The notes under the pieces are model-generated. The model was not told the DNA's origin. It did not search any database and was given only the letters and a program-made list of their open reading frames with translations. Both the position numbers and the translations under genes were made by a program. DNA of 64,000 nucleotides from Bradyrhizobium sp. RP6 (GTDB taxonomy: Bacteria > Pseudomonadota > Alphaproteobacteria > Rhizobiales > Xanthobacteraceae). The DNA lies in NCBI RefSeq assembly GCF_003837805.1, contig NZ_RQIT01000005.1, positions 1-64,000 of the forward strand, given 5' to 3'. Shown one piece after another: positions 8,541 to 17,176 of this stretch (its first letter is position 1; each line of letters opens with the position of its first letter).

Positions 8541-8557
8541 GTTCTACAATATAGAAC
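8541..8557. promoter_or_regulatory. Palindromic operator 2 (putative IclR site)
   Basis: GTTCTACAATATAGAAC, the exact reverse complement of the core of operator 1, ends 16 bp before the start of the ABC-ATPase gene. GGGGAGGAG (8562-8570) between them is the ribosome site, so a bound repressor here would sit over the transcription start or early leader. Confidence 0.7.
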
Positions 8558-8573
8558 AGACGGGGAGGAGAAA

Positions 8574-9728
8574 ATGGGTGAGCCCGCGGCTCTGCGCACG
8601 ACGCGCTCCGGCGAAGTAGGCGCTCGGACGGCGCCGAGCGGCCGCCCCCTGGAGCGCGGCACCATCGGATCGAGCATCGCAGTCCGCGACGCGGTGAAGC
8701 GATACGGCAGCTTTCATGCGGTCGACCGGATCAGCATCGACATCGAACCGGGCGAATTCATCACGCTTCTCGGCCCTTCCGGCAGCGGCAAGACGACGCT
8801 GCTCAACCTCGTGGCCGGATTCCAGAGCCTCGACAGCGGCGAAATTCTCGTTGACGGAAAGCCGGTCCACAATGTGCCCACGCACAAGCGCGGCTTCGGC
8901 ATGGTCTTCCAGAGTTACGCGCTGTTTCCGAACATGACGGTGAGCCAGAATGTCGCGTTTCCGCTCCGCATGGCGGGCGTCGATCGGGCAACCACGGATC
9001 GACGCGTCGCCGAGACGCTGGAAATCATGCGCCTGACGGAGCACGCGACGAAGTCCCCCTCGCAGATGTCGGGCGGACAGCAACAGCGCGTCGCAATCGC
9101 GCGCGCCATCGTCAGGAGGCCGAGGGTCGTGCTGATGGACGAACCGCTCAGCGCCCTCGACAGGCGGCTGCGCGAGTCGATCCAGATCGAGATTCGCGAC
9201 CTGCACCGGACCATCGGCAGCACGATCCTGTTCGTCACCCATGACCAGGGCGAAGCCCTGACCATGAGCGACCGCATTGCGGTGCTCAACGCCGGCAAGA
9301 TCGTCCAGATCGGCCGTCCGCTGGACATCTATCGACATCCGACCGATCGCTTCGTCGCCTCGTTCGTCGGCGAGAGCAATCTGATCGAGGCGGAGATTCT
9401 GCAGAAGCGCGGATCGACGCTGACGATGAAGAACCGCGCGGGATACGTGTTCAACGCCGAAAGCCGGGACACGATCGACGTCGGGCGCGCAACCGTGCTG
9501 GTGCGCCCGGAACGCATCGCCGTGTCGAACGAGCCAACCGCAAACTCCACGCGCGTCAGCGTCACGTCTGCGATCTTCCTCGGCGAGATCCTGCGGATCG
9601 AGGCGAACATGGAGGGCGGAGAGCCGCTCCTGATCAGGTGTACCGACATGGCCGTTCGGCCCCTGCCCTCCGTCGGGGATCGCCTGCACGTGAGTTGGGG
9701 CGCCGCGGACTGCTGGGTGCTTGCATGA
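8574..9728 (+). CDS. ABC transporter ATP-binding protein (PotA-like)
   Basis: ATPase of a spermidine/putrescine-type importer, 384 aa. Walker A GPSGSGKT (67-74), signature MSGGQQQR (about 165-172), Walker B VVLMDEPLSALD and the switch His in FVTHDQGEA are all intact. A C-terminal TOBE-like domain contains VLVRPERIAVS. About 35 extra N-terminal residues precede the usual start of the fold. Strong ribosome site GGGGAGGAG ahead of the ATG. It overlaps the permease gene by 4 nt. Cytosolic face of the membrane; energises uptake through the fused permease with the binding protein encoded next. Confidence 0.9.
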   Translation: MGEPAALRTTRSGEVGARTAPSGRPLERGTIGSSIAVRDAVKRYGSFHAVDRISIDIEPGEFITLLGPSGSGKTTLLNLVAGFQSLDSGEILVDGKPVHNVPTHKRGFGMVFQSYALFPNMTVSQNVAFPLRMAGVDRATTDRRVAETLEIMRLTEHATKSPSQMSGGQQQRVAIARAIVRRPRVVLMDEPLSALDRRLRESIQIEIRDLHRTIGSTILFVTHDQGEALTMSDRIAVLNAGKIVQIGRPLDIYRHPTDRFVASFVGESNLIEAEILQKRGSTLTMKNRAGYVFNAESRDTIDVGRATVLVRPERIAVSNEPTANSTRVSVTSAIFLGEILRIEANMEGGEPLLIRCTDMAVRPLPSVGDRLHVSWGAADCWVLA

Positions 9729-11515
9729 CCTCGGCATCGATCGGCGTCCAGGCGGACCGTCCTGCGGAGCTTGATCTCGTCAGGAGGTTGAAAGATCCGG
9801 CGCTGCTGCTCCTGCCGGCGCTTGCCTTCCTGGCCTTCATCTATCTCCTCCCGCTGATCGATCTCATTCGCATCAGTGTCAGCGGACCATCGTGGTCGTC
9901 GTATTTCGCTCGGGTGTTCGCGATCCCGCTCTATTGGGATTCGCTGGTCCGCACGATGCAGATCTCGGTGACCGTCGCGGGTCTGTGCCTGCTGTTCGGA
10001 TATCCGACCGCGCTGCTGATTCACCGCAGTCGCGGCATTGCCCAGGTCCTGATCGCGACCGCGATCGTGTTGCCCTATTTCATCGCCATCCTGATCCGGA
10101 CTTACGCGTGGATGGTCCTGCTCGGCCGCAACGGGCCCGTCAACAAGCTGCTGGTTTCGGTCGGCATATTGAGCGAGCCGGTGCAGCTTCTCTTCAACCG
10201 CGGCACGGTGCTTCTCGGCATGACCGCGGTGCTTCTGCCGCTGATGGTGCTGACGATCTATTCCAGCGTGGCGCGCCTCGATCAAAGCCTGACCCGCGCA
10301 GCGCTGGCCAGCGGCGCCGGGCCCATTGCGGCTTTCTGGCGCGTGTTGCTGCCGCTGACCCTGCCCGGGATGGGCGCCGGCTTCCTGCTGGTCTTCGTCG
10401 CTGCCATCGGCTTCTTCATTACGCCGACCCTGCTCGGGGGGCCCAGCGACCAGATGTTTGCCATGCATATCACCCAGCAGGCGGACTCGGTCACGTCGGA
10501 AGGATTCCTGCAGGCCTTGGGCGTGGTGCTGCTGACGATCACGTTGGCTGTGGTCGCGGTGGCCGGACGCTTCCTCGGCTTTGAGTTCATCTGGGGCGGC
10601 CGCAAGCTGACCGAGGCCGCACCGACGACGACTGATCGCCACGCCGCCGATGCCGGGCGCCGCAGTTTCGGCGCCTCAGCTGCCGACCTGATCGGCTGGC
10701 CGCTTCTGAGACTGTTCGGACGGCTGCCGGCGAGCTTCGGGACCTGGACGGTTCGCCTCATGGGCGGACTGGTCATTACCATTCTCATCCTGCCGATCAT
10801 CGTGGTGATGATCATTTCCTTCAGTAGCGCAAGCTATCTGACCTTCCCGCCGCCGGGCTTCTCATTTCGCTGGTATGAGCAGTTCTTTTCCGATTCGAAC
10901 TGGATGCGGGCGTTCTGGACGTCCCTGGTCGTCGCGGCGATGTCGGCCGGAATCGCGATCGTGCTGGGCGCGTCGGCCGCCCTCGGCATCGTCAGGAGCA
11001 GCATTCGCGGCAAATCCACCATCATGCTGCTGCTCGTAAGTCCGATCATCGTCCCTCCGGTCGTGCTCGGCCTGTCGCTCTACAGCCTGTTCCTGCGTTT
11101 CGATATGGTCGGCTCGGTCTTCGGCCTCGCCGCGGCGCATGCGATCGGCGGCCTTCCGCTCGTCGTGGTGATCCTGTCCGCCTCGCTTCAAGGCGTCGAT
11201 ACCAGGCTCGAACAGGCCGCCGCCGTCCATGGCGCATCGTTCCCGACGGTGTTCCGCCTGGTGACGCTGCCGGCCATCATGCCGGGCCTCGCCGCCGCGA
11301 CATTCTTCGCCTTCCTGCACTCGTTCGACGAGCTGGTGCTGACGCTGTTCCTGTCGAGCGCCGAGCTGAAGACACTCCCGCTGATGTTGTGGGGCGACAT
11401 CAACTATCGGCTCAATCCGGTGCTGGCCGTGGTCTCGACGCTGGAGGTGCTGCTGGTGGTCGCAGGGCTCGTCCTTGCACGACCCGTTCTCGCGACGTCG
11501 CGCAAGGCGACGTGA
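9725..11515 (+). CDS. Fused two-domain ABC permease (PotB-PotC type)
   Basis: A single 596-aa polypeptide holds both transmembrane subunits that are normally separate. The first BPD_transp_1 domain (about residues 20-285) has the EAA-like loop ALASGAGPIAAFWRVLLPLT. A hydrophilic linker follows, then a second domain (about 325-590) with AAAVHGASFPTVFRLVTLP. Each half shows about six hydrophobic helices. It starts in an ATGA overlap with the ATPase gene. Fusion makes a fixed heterodimer-like channel, an arrangement known from Fe3+-type permeases but less common in the polyamine/organic-anion group. Substrate presumably the compound degraded by the divergent operon. Confidence 0.88.
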   Translation: MTSASIGVQADRPAELDLVRRLKDPALLLLPALAFLAFIYLLPLIDLIRISVSGPSWSSYFARVFAIPLYWDSLVRTMQISVTVAGLCLLFGYPTALLIHRSRGIAQVLIATAIVLPYFIAILIRTYAWMVLLGRNGPVNKLLVSVGILSEPVQLLFNRGTVLLGMTAVLLPLMVLTIYSSVARLDQSLTRAALASGAGPIAAFWRVLLPLTLPGMGAGFLLVFVAAIGFFITPTLLGGPSDQMFAMHITQQADSVTSEGFLQALGVVLLTITLAVVAVAGRFLGFEFIWGGRKLTEAAPTTTDRHAADAGRRSFGASAADLIGWPLLRLFGRLPASFGTWTVRLMGGLVITILILPIIVVMIISFSSASYLTFPPPGFSFRWYEQFFSDSNWMRAFWTSLVVAAMSAGIAIVLGASAALGIVRSSIRGKSTIMLLLVSPIIVPPVVLGLSLYSLFLRFDMVGSVFGLAAAHAIGGLPLVVVILSASLQGVDTRLEQAAAVHGASFPTVFRLVTLPAIMPGLAAATFFAFLHSFDELVLTLFLSSAELKTLPLMLWGDINYRLNPVLAVVSTLEVLLVVAGLVLARPVLATSRKAT

Positions 11516-11547
11516 CGCAGATCGATTTCAACTGGAGGAAAGAGAAA

Positions 11548-12642
11548 ATGCTGGGAATGAAACGCTGGCGACGATCGGTTTCCGTATTGGCCTCGGCCCT
11601 GTGCATCGCAATGGGGACGGGCCTGGCTCAGCCTCAGAGCAACGTCGTGATCATGCAGGATCCGGGCGGAGGATATGGCGATGCATTGCGCAAGGTCATG
11701 TACGATCCGTTCGAGAAGGCGACCGGCATCAAGGTGGTCACCGTCCAGGAGGCGCGTAGCGGCCCACGCATCAAGGCTCAGGCCGAGGCCGGCAAGGCGC
11801 AATGGGACCTGACGTTCATCTTCGATCAGGAGACCAAGCTGCTCGGCGACTGTTGTCTCGCCGACATCGACTATTCCAAGCTGTCCGACGCGGCCAAGCA
11901 GACGCTGGCGGCCATGCCGGACAATCTGAAGCGCAAGAAGGGCGTGGCGCTCCAGGTCATCGGCGTCGGCCTCGTCTACAACAAGGACAAGTACAAGGGC
12001 GAGAACGTGCCGACCAGCTGGGCCGACTTCTGGGACGTGAAGAAATTCCCCGGCCGGCGCTGCATGCCCGCCTGGCCGCGTTTCGTCTTCGAGGCGGCGC
12101 TGATGGCCGACGGCGTGGAAAAGAGCAAGCTCTACCCGATCGACATGGAGCGGGCGCTGAAGAAGGTCAAGGAGATCAAGCCGCACATCGCCAAATGGTG
12201 GACGACGTCCGCACAGCCGCCGCAGCTTCTGCTCGACGGTGAGGCCGACATGTGCATGGCCTACACCGGCTCGATGAGCAAGCTGGCCCTGGAGGGCGCC
12301 CCGATCGAGCTGACCTTCAATCAGGGCTTCGTCTACTACGACTTCTTCTCGATCCCCAAGGGAGCGCCGAACTACGATAACGCGCTGAAGCTGCTGTCCT
12401 GGCGGCTCGAGCCCAAGCGCGCGGCGCAGCTCACCTCGACTTTCCCGGTCGCCCTCCCCTCCCAGGTCGTGTTCGAGGCTGCGACCGACAAGAAGCTCGC
12501 CCGGTACTGGGCCAACAACCCGGACAACGTGTCGAAGGCGATCGAATGGAGCCCGGATTATTGGGGCGCAGCCTCGCCGGCCGGAAACTCGACCAACGAG
12601 GAGTACGGTCAGGAGAAGCTCAACGCCTTGCTGGCCCAGTAG
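11548..12642 (+). CDS. ABC transporter substrate-binding protein (PotD/spermidine-putrescine type)
   Basis: Periplasmic binding protein of 364 aa. The signal peptide spans residues 1-27 (KRWRR, then a hydrophobic stretch ending GTGLAQ). The mature part follows the extracellular solute-binding family 1 pattern: VVIMQDPGGGYGDALRKV, DLTFIFDQETK, GVGLVYNKDKYKG and PTSWADFWDVKKFPGRR. GGAGG lies upstream of the ATG at 11548. The ligand is unknown; proteins of this group bind polyamines but also many small acids and opine-like compounds. Followed by a strong hairpin at 12650-12684, so it ends the transporter operon, with iclR expressed separately. Confidence 0.88.
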   Translation: MLGMKRWRRSVSVLASALCIAMGTGLAQPQSNVVIMQDPGGGYGDALRKVMYDPFEKATGIKVVTVQEARSGPRIKAQAEAGKAQWDLTFIFDQETKLLGDCCLADIDYSKLSDAAKQTLAAMPDNLKRKKGVALQVIGVGLVYNKDKYKGENVPTSWADFWDVKKFPGRRCMPAWPRFVFEAALMADGVEKSKLYPIDMERALKKVKEIKPHIAKWWTTSAQPPQLLLDGEADMCMAYTGSMSKLALEGAPIELTFNQGFVYYDFFSIPKGAPNYDNALKLLSWRLEPKRAAQLTSTFPVALPSQVVFEAATDKKLARYWANNPDNVSKAIEWSPDYWGAASPAGNSTNEEYGQEKLNALLAQ

Positions 12643-12649
12643 GCAGCCT

Positions 12650-12684
12650 GATCGGCCCCGATCCAGAAGGGATCGGGGCCGATC
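12650..12684 (+). terminator. Hairpin terminator after the binding-protein gene
   Basis: A perfect 15-bp stem (12650-12664 with 12670-12684) around the 5-nt loop AGAAG, starting 7 nt after the stop codon. No U-tract follows, so it may stabilise the 3' end or attenuate readthrough into iclR rather than act as a classic intrinsic terminator. Confidence 0.65.
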
Positions 12685-12755
12685 CACACACGGGCTATTG
12701 CCGATCGCGCGACCATGCTAGATCGAGTGAAAGATCATTCTATTTTGGCCGGTGG

Positions 12756-13580
12756 ATGGATAAGGCTTTTACCAAGGGACTGCGTCTCCTGGAGGCACTT
12801 GCTCTGAGCGAGCAACCCCGTGGGGTCACAGACCTCGCGGGTGAGCTGAAGCTCACCAAGAGCAACGTGCATCGGCTGCTGATGACCTTGCAGTCCCAAG
12901 GCTATGTGCGCCAGATCCCTCCGCACAGCACCTACGAGCTCACGACCAAGATCTGGGCGCTCGGCAGCCATGTCATCCACCGGATGGATCTCATCAACGT
13001 CGCGCGACCGGCAATGACGAAGCTTGCCGAGATCACCGGCGAAACCATTCACCTGTCCGTGCTCGAAGATACCGACGTCGTCTACGTCGACAAAATCGAA
13101 AGCGCCCACCATATCCGCGCCCATACGAGCGTGGGAATGCGTGCACCCGCTTTCACCATGGCGACGGGGAAAGCGATGCTCGCACATATGCCTGATGACT
13201 ACCTGGAGCGATTCAGGCCGCATCTCAGGCGCTATACCGAGACCACGCGAACGACGATCAAGGAACTGCGCGAAGACATCGAACTGGCACGCGCGCAAGG
13301 TTACTCCGCCGTGCTGCACGGCGAGTGGCGCGAGGGCATCGCGGCCTGCGCTTGTGCGATCCTCGGCCGCTCGGGCGAACTCGTTGGGGCGATCGGCATG
13401 TCCGGCCCCGACACTCGCGTCAAGCGCAAGCAGATCAGGGAATATTCGGTTCACGTGATGGAGGCAGCGCGAACCATCGGCGCCGCCCTCGGCTACTCCA
13501 ACAGGCAGACGGCCTACTCCGGCGTCAGAAGCGCTCCTGCGGATCCTCCGCCTTCACATCAGTCACGACGCGCGCCCTGA
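12756..13580 (+). CDS. IclR-family transcriptional regulator
   Basis: A 274-aa regulator. The N-terminal winged helix-turn-helix (about residues 5-65) has GVTDLAGELKLTKSNVHRLL. The C-terminal effector domain contains DTDVVYVDKIES, AFTMATGKAMLAH and GIAACACAILGRSGELVGAIG, all typical of IclR. The ATG at 12756 follows GGTGG; longer starts would add unrelated sequence. It is the likely regulator of the divergent locus through the palindromes at 8343 and 8541. A degenerate half-site (ATTCTATTTTG, 12737-12747) just ahead of its own start hints at autoregulation, but that match is weak. The effector is probably a pathway intermediate. Confidence 0.88.
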   Translation: MDKAFTKGLRLLEALALSEQPRGVTDLAGELKLTKSNVHRLLMTLQSQGYVRQIPPHSTYELTTKIWALGSHVIHRMDLINVARPAMTKLAEITGETIHLSVLEDTDVVYVDKIESAHHIRAHTSVGMRAPAFTMATGKAMLAHMPDDYLERFRPHLRRYTETTRTTIKELREDIELARAQGYSAVLHGEWREGIAACACAILGRSGELVGAIGMSGPDTRVKRKQIREYSVHVMEAARTIGAALGYSNRQTAYSGVRSAPADPPPSHQSRRAP

Positions 13581-13651
13581 TCCTGCTGCCGCTGCTGGAG
13601 CAGCATCGGAGCAAGCGCGCGTCTTGCCCGTGCAGCGCCCTCGTCCGGATG

Positions 13652-14075
13652 TCACGGCTGCCAGGATATTCGCATGGTTTCAACGCGGCGGATGCCGCTG
13701 TGCCCCTTGATCGCTGGCGCTTCATCCAGTCGGAGTTGAGGTATGCGGGCCGCGAGCGCCGCCAGGCTCTCCTCAAGTTCGATACGCGCCAGCGCCTCAC
13801 CGATGCAGCGATGGGCACCAGCCCCGAAGGCGGGCAGCAACCGTGGTTGATCGGTTCGACGGATGTCGAATACGTCGGGCCGTTCATAGGCCTCTTCGTC
13901 ACGCGCGGCGGACATGGTCGACAAGATGACGAGTTGCCGGGCAGGGAGCGCAGCGCCGCCAACCTCGATGTCTTCAGCCGTCACCCTGATGAACGATGCC
14001 ACGCTCGGCTCGAATCGCATCGCCTCCGCAACCGCGCCCGGAATCAACGAGGGATCGCGGCATACCGCCTCCGCC
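13652..14075 (-). pseudogene. Cytochrome P450, C-terminal fragment
   Basis: Only the last third of a bacterial P450 remains: an IPGAVAEAMRFEP helix-K-like region, then FGAGAHRCIGEALARIELEE, the haem-binding loop with its Cys ligand, and a normal C-terminus. Upstream of the 'CRDPSLIPG' codons the sequence changes within a few bases into a transposase reading frame, so the P450 was truncated by insertion/deletion at about 14064-14080. It cannot make a functional enzyme. No ferredoxin partner is nearby. Confidence 0.8.
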
Positions 14076-14502
14076 GGCGCTTACCACCGGCCGCGGCGAT
14101 TTTGGTCTCGACCAGCAGGCGATCAATCGTGGCTGCGCTGACGCCGAGCACCAGCGCGCGATCGGCCTGGTCGAGCTTGAGCCGGCCATGCCGCTCCAAC
14201 GATGGCAGCAACGTCGGAATCATTATCTCTAACCGTTTGCCGCAGATTCGATCCGAGGCCCCCACAGCCACCAGCGCATCCCTGATCGTGGCGTCATAGG
14301 TCGGCCTTCGATGCCGCCGGGCCTCCGGCGAAATTGCGACAAGGCTGGCAAGCGCCCGAACCACGTGCTTGCGATGCCAGCCGGTCACCGCGCAAAGCTC
14401 GTCGAGAATGCACCCCTTATCTGCGCGCCCTGCTGATCAATAGCGCTCGACCACCGCCGCCGTGAGTTCGCGCCGCGCACCCATGCTGATCCGTCCTGCC
14501 AT
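14076..14502 (-). pseudogene. Integrase-type DDE transposase, N-terminal fragment
   Basis: Starting from the ATG at 14502 (MAGRISMGARRE) the frame resembles the N-terminal part of rhizobial ISNCY/integrase-core transposases: KGCILDELCAVTGWHRKH, then SDRICGKRLEIMIPTLLPSL and LGVSAATIDRLL. A TGA (14437-14439) replaces the expected Arg after VERY, and the protein stops at the junction with the P450 remnant before the DDE domain. It is therefore a doubly disabled remnant that probably inserted into the P450 gene and then lost its distal part. The upstream boundary of the element was not resolved. Confidence 0.65.
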
Positions 14503-14611
14503 CGGCGACACCGATCCGATTCGGTATCGTCGTCCCAATCCTGACGGTCAGTTCTCCGGTAACATTCTGGGTGAGGCAATGCGCCCCTTTGCGCGGCGAG
14601 CTTTGCTGGTA

Positions 14612-14660
14612 GCGCTCGTCTCGTCTGAGCTGGCCGGGATAGCGGAGGCGAGACGAGCGC
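14612..14660. repeat. 12-bp inverted repeat
   Basis: GCGCTCGTCTCG (14612-14623) pairs perfectly with CGAGACGAGCGC (14649-14660) across a 25-nt spacer. It lies between the transposase fragment and the LysR gene in a stretch (14503-14845) with no gene. It may be a leftover of the insertion element or a terminator; its role is unknown. Confidence 0.5.
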
Positions 14661-14845
14661 AGGTGGCGTGATCGTCGTCTCGGCTCTTGAATGAGCGGCT
14701 CGACGTATGGTCCCCGCAATATCAAAACGCCGCGCGCGAATCGCAGGAGCTCGATGCGATAAGTTCATGAACGAGACGACACCGCGGATCAGTTGTCTAC
14801 GAATAGGCAGAGGTGCCAGCCGGCTCTCCACCCTATTCGCCCCTG

Positions 14846-15781
14846 TCATGTGGCCGTTGGGTCGCCAGCCGATTGCCGTCCCTCTTCTTCCAGCCAATCG
14901 CAAAACACTGCTGTCTGTGAATCGCTCTCGCTCCCTGCGGGCAGGTACGCGAAGTAGCTCCTCGCTGGAAGGCTGACGTCTGGAAACGGAGTGATTAGGC
15001 GGCCCGCGGCGACATCATCGCCGATCAGAGCGGTCGGTCCCATTGCTACGCCCAAGCCATCGATCGCCGCCTGAATCGTCAGGAAGAAGTGATCGAATGT
15101 TAGCGTCGCCGTCGGGATAAGGCGGGAATGCCCGGCTTTCACCAACCAATCTTGCCAAAGCCGCGGCATCGACGTGACGTTCAGCAATGTGTGCTGCGCG
15201 AGGTCGGAAATGTCCCCCAGAGGAAGCTTCGCGACCACTGCCGGGCTGCAGACCGGGAGGCGGCGCTCCGAAAGAAACAGCCGCGACCTGAAGCCATGAA
15301 AAGAATCCGGACCGCCGCGGATGACCACGTCGAAGGCGTCGGCAAGCGCGTCGATCGGGTCGTTCGACGTCGTGAGGCGGACTTCGATATCCGGTCGCTC
15401 GTTACGGAAACGGCTCAGCCGTGGAAGCAGCCAGCGCATGCTAAACGTCGCGAGCGCATTGACGCGCAGCACGGCTGCCGGCACTTCGCCGTGGGTCGCG
15501 CGATGCTGCTTCACGGCGAACGAAATGCGGTCGAGCGCCGGGCTGATCTCTTCGAATAGCGCCGTGCCGGCCGGTGTGAGCGTGATCCGCCGCGTTGATC
15601 GCCAGAACAGCGCCGGCGCCCCCAACCAGTCCTCAAGCAGGCGCACTTGCTGACTGATCGCGCCATGCGTCACGCCCAATTCGCTGGCCGCCTCCTTGAA
15701 ACTGCCGAGGCGGGCTGCCGCTTCAAAAGCGCGGACGGCGTTGAGAGGTGGCAAGAGCCTGCGTTGCACGGAAATGCTCAT
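14846..15781 (-). CDS. LysR-family transcriptional regulator (GcvA-like)
   Basis: A 311-aa LTTR. The N-terminal helix-turn-helix starts PPLNAVRAFEAAARLGSFKEA and continues LGVTHGAISQQVRLLEDWLG. The effector domain has IEVRLTTSNDPID and AIDGLGVAMGPTALIGDDVAAGRLI, the pattern of the GcvA/AmpR subgroup. It is transcribed divergently from the MFS gene. Two related ATAGAA-type palindromic elements lie in the 168-bp gap, one next to each gene, and are the expected binding sites. It likely controls the MFS transporter and the SDR gene behind it; the inducer is unknown. Confidence 0.88.
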   Translation of the reverse strand: MSISVQRRLLPPLNAVRAFEAAARLGSFKEAASELGVTHGAISQQVRLLEDWLGAPALFWRSTRRITLTPAGTALFEEISPALDRISFAVKQHRATHGEVPAAVLRVNALATFSMRWLLPRLSRFRNERPDIEVRLTTSNDPIDALADAFDVVIRGGPDSFHGFRSRLFLSERRLPVCSPAVVAKLPLGDISDLAQHTLLNVTSMPRLWQDWLVKAGHSRLIPTATLTFDHFFLTIQAAIDGLGVAMGPTALIGDDVAAGRLITPFPDVSLPARSYFAYLPAGSESDSQTAVFCDWLEEEGRQSAGDPTAT

Positions 15782-15784
15782 ATG

Positions 15785-15796
15785 ATAGAAATCCTA
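15785..15796. promoter_or_regulatory. LysR-type operator half (left copy)
   Basis: ATAGAAATCCTA beside the lysR start, a near match to the palindrome at 15901-15913 with one arm degenerate. Position suggests autoregulation by the LysR protein. Confidence 0.4.
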
Positions 15797-15900
15797 ACTC
15801 GCTGGTCGATTATTACTGATTTGTGCAGGCAACCTCAATTGGCCATGATGCATTGATCGTGAAGTTCAGCACATCGATCGATGTGACGCAGGACCAATGC

Positions 15901-15913
15901 ATAGAATTTCTAT
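15901..15913. promoter_or_regulatory. LysR-type operator palindrome (right copy)
   Basis: ATAGAATTTCTAT, a 13-bp inverted repeat perfect except at the centre base, 37 bp upstream of the MFS start. It fits an LTTR box in spacing and shape and overlaps where the MFS promoter should be. Confidence 0.5.
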
Positions 15914-15949
15914 CACTTGAGGAGCTCTCGTCCCCCCGGAGGAGTCGAC

Positions 15950-17176
15950 ATGAATGACGCAGCCGTTCCGGCGGGGAGCCGTCCGCGCGAACCTGCATCA
16001 TGCTTGTCGGCGCGATCGAAATCCCGCGGCCTGCTGGCCGCCTGCCTCACCCACGCGGTTCATGACGGCTATACCGACGGTCTCTATGCCTTCCTGCCGG
16101 TCTGGCAGGCGCAGTTCGGCCTGTCCTATGCGGCCCTTGCTGTCGTGCGCGCGCTGTATTTTGGGACGATGGGAGGTATGCAGATTCCAGCCGATCGCGT
16201 TCTTCGCGGCTTTTCGGCGCGCGCAGCGCTGATCCTGTCCACTATCGCTGCGGCGGCGGGCCTGCTGATCATGGCGCTGCCGTTCGGTTTTACCGGTCTA
16301 TGCGTCGGGCTCGTCGTCGCTGGAATTGGATCGAGTATCCAGCACCCCCGCGGCTCGATGCTTGTCACCGACAGCTATGGCCCGGAGTCGCGAGGCCCAC
16401 TTGGCATCTACAACTTTTCCGGCGATCTCGGAAAAGCCGTGTTGCCGGCCCTCATCGCAGTGCTGCTGCCGATCGTCGCCTGGGAGTGGGTGCTGGGCTT
16501 GATGGCCGCATTGGGAATCATCCTGGTGATCGCGCTGGCGTCACTAGCACCGACCGCGTCAAACACTAGGAGTGCCGCGAAAGAAGTGACTCCCAGCGGT
16601 GGCCGCGGCGGTTTCGGTATCCTCACGACCATTGGCGCGCTCGATACATCGACCCGCATGGGCTATTTGCTCTTTCTTCCCTTCCTCATCCATGGACAGG
16701 GTGGGGGCCTGCCCGCTGTTGGAACCGCACTCGCCCTACTGTTCATGGGCGGCGCGTTCGGCAAGGCGACCTGTGCCTGGCTCGGGCAGCGACTGGGCGT
16801 TGTCGAGTGCGTCATCGTGACCGAGGCCGCAACGGCCTTGCTGATTTTGGCGACGCTGTTCACGCCACTGACGTCAACGCTCATCCTGCTGCCACTGCTC
16901 GGCATCGTGCTGAATGGCACCTCTTCAGTGCTCTATGGTTCCGTGCCGGAGCTTTCCGATGGCGATACTGGGCGGGCATTCGCGGTCTTCTACACCAGCG
17001 TCATCGGCGCCGGAGGTCTCGCACCGATCCTCTACGGCACCATTGCCGATCACAGCAGTCGGACGATCGGTGTGCTGGCCTCAGCTGCGACCGCCGCCCT
17101 GATCGTCCCACTCGTGCTGCTGCTGCGGAGCCATCTGCGCAGCTCAACCACGAGATCGCCCGAGGAGGCCGTTTGA
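15950..17176 (+). CDS. MFS transporter, fosmidomycin-resistance (Fsr)-like
   Basis: A 408-aa inner-membrane major-facilitator protein with about 12 hydrophobic helices. LAACLTHAVHDGYTDGLYAF and the following helices resemble the Fsr-type drug-efflux group. GGAGG precedes the ATG at 15950; an in-frame TTG at 15917 is less likely. It probably exports a small hydrophilic toxic compound. It is followed after 93 bp by an SDR gene with its own ribosome site, so the two may form a LysR-controlled unit. True substrate unknown. Confidence 0.8.
   Translation: MNDAAVPAGSRPREPASCLSARSKSRGLLAACLTHAVHDGYTDGLYAFLPVWQAQFGLSYAALAVVRALYFGTMGGMQIPADRVLRGFSARAALILSTIAAAAGLLIMALPFGFTGLCVGLVVAGIGSSIQHPRGSMLVTDSYGPESRGPLGIYNFSGDLGKAVLPALIAVLLPIVAWEWVLGLMAALGIILVIALASLAPTASNTRSAAKEVTPSGGRGGFGILTTIGALDTSTRMGYLLFLPFLIHGQGGGLPAVGTALALLFMGGAFGKATCAWLGQRLGVVECVIVTEAATALLILATLFTPLTSTLILLPLLGIVLNGTSSVLYGSVPELSDGDTGRAFAVFYTSVIGAGGLAPILYGTIADHSSRTIGVLASAATAALIVPLVLLLRSHLRSSTTRSPEEAV

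Noticed and set aside
12737..12748. Full third IclR operator before iclR
   Set aside because: Only one arm plus part of the core resembles the palindrome; kept as a weak remark rather than a site.
14385..14903. A 172-aa leftward frame across the IS remnant
   Set aside because: It crosses several unrelated segments out of frame with the recognisable transposase codons.
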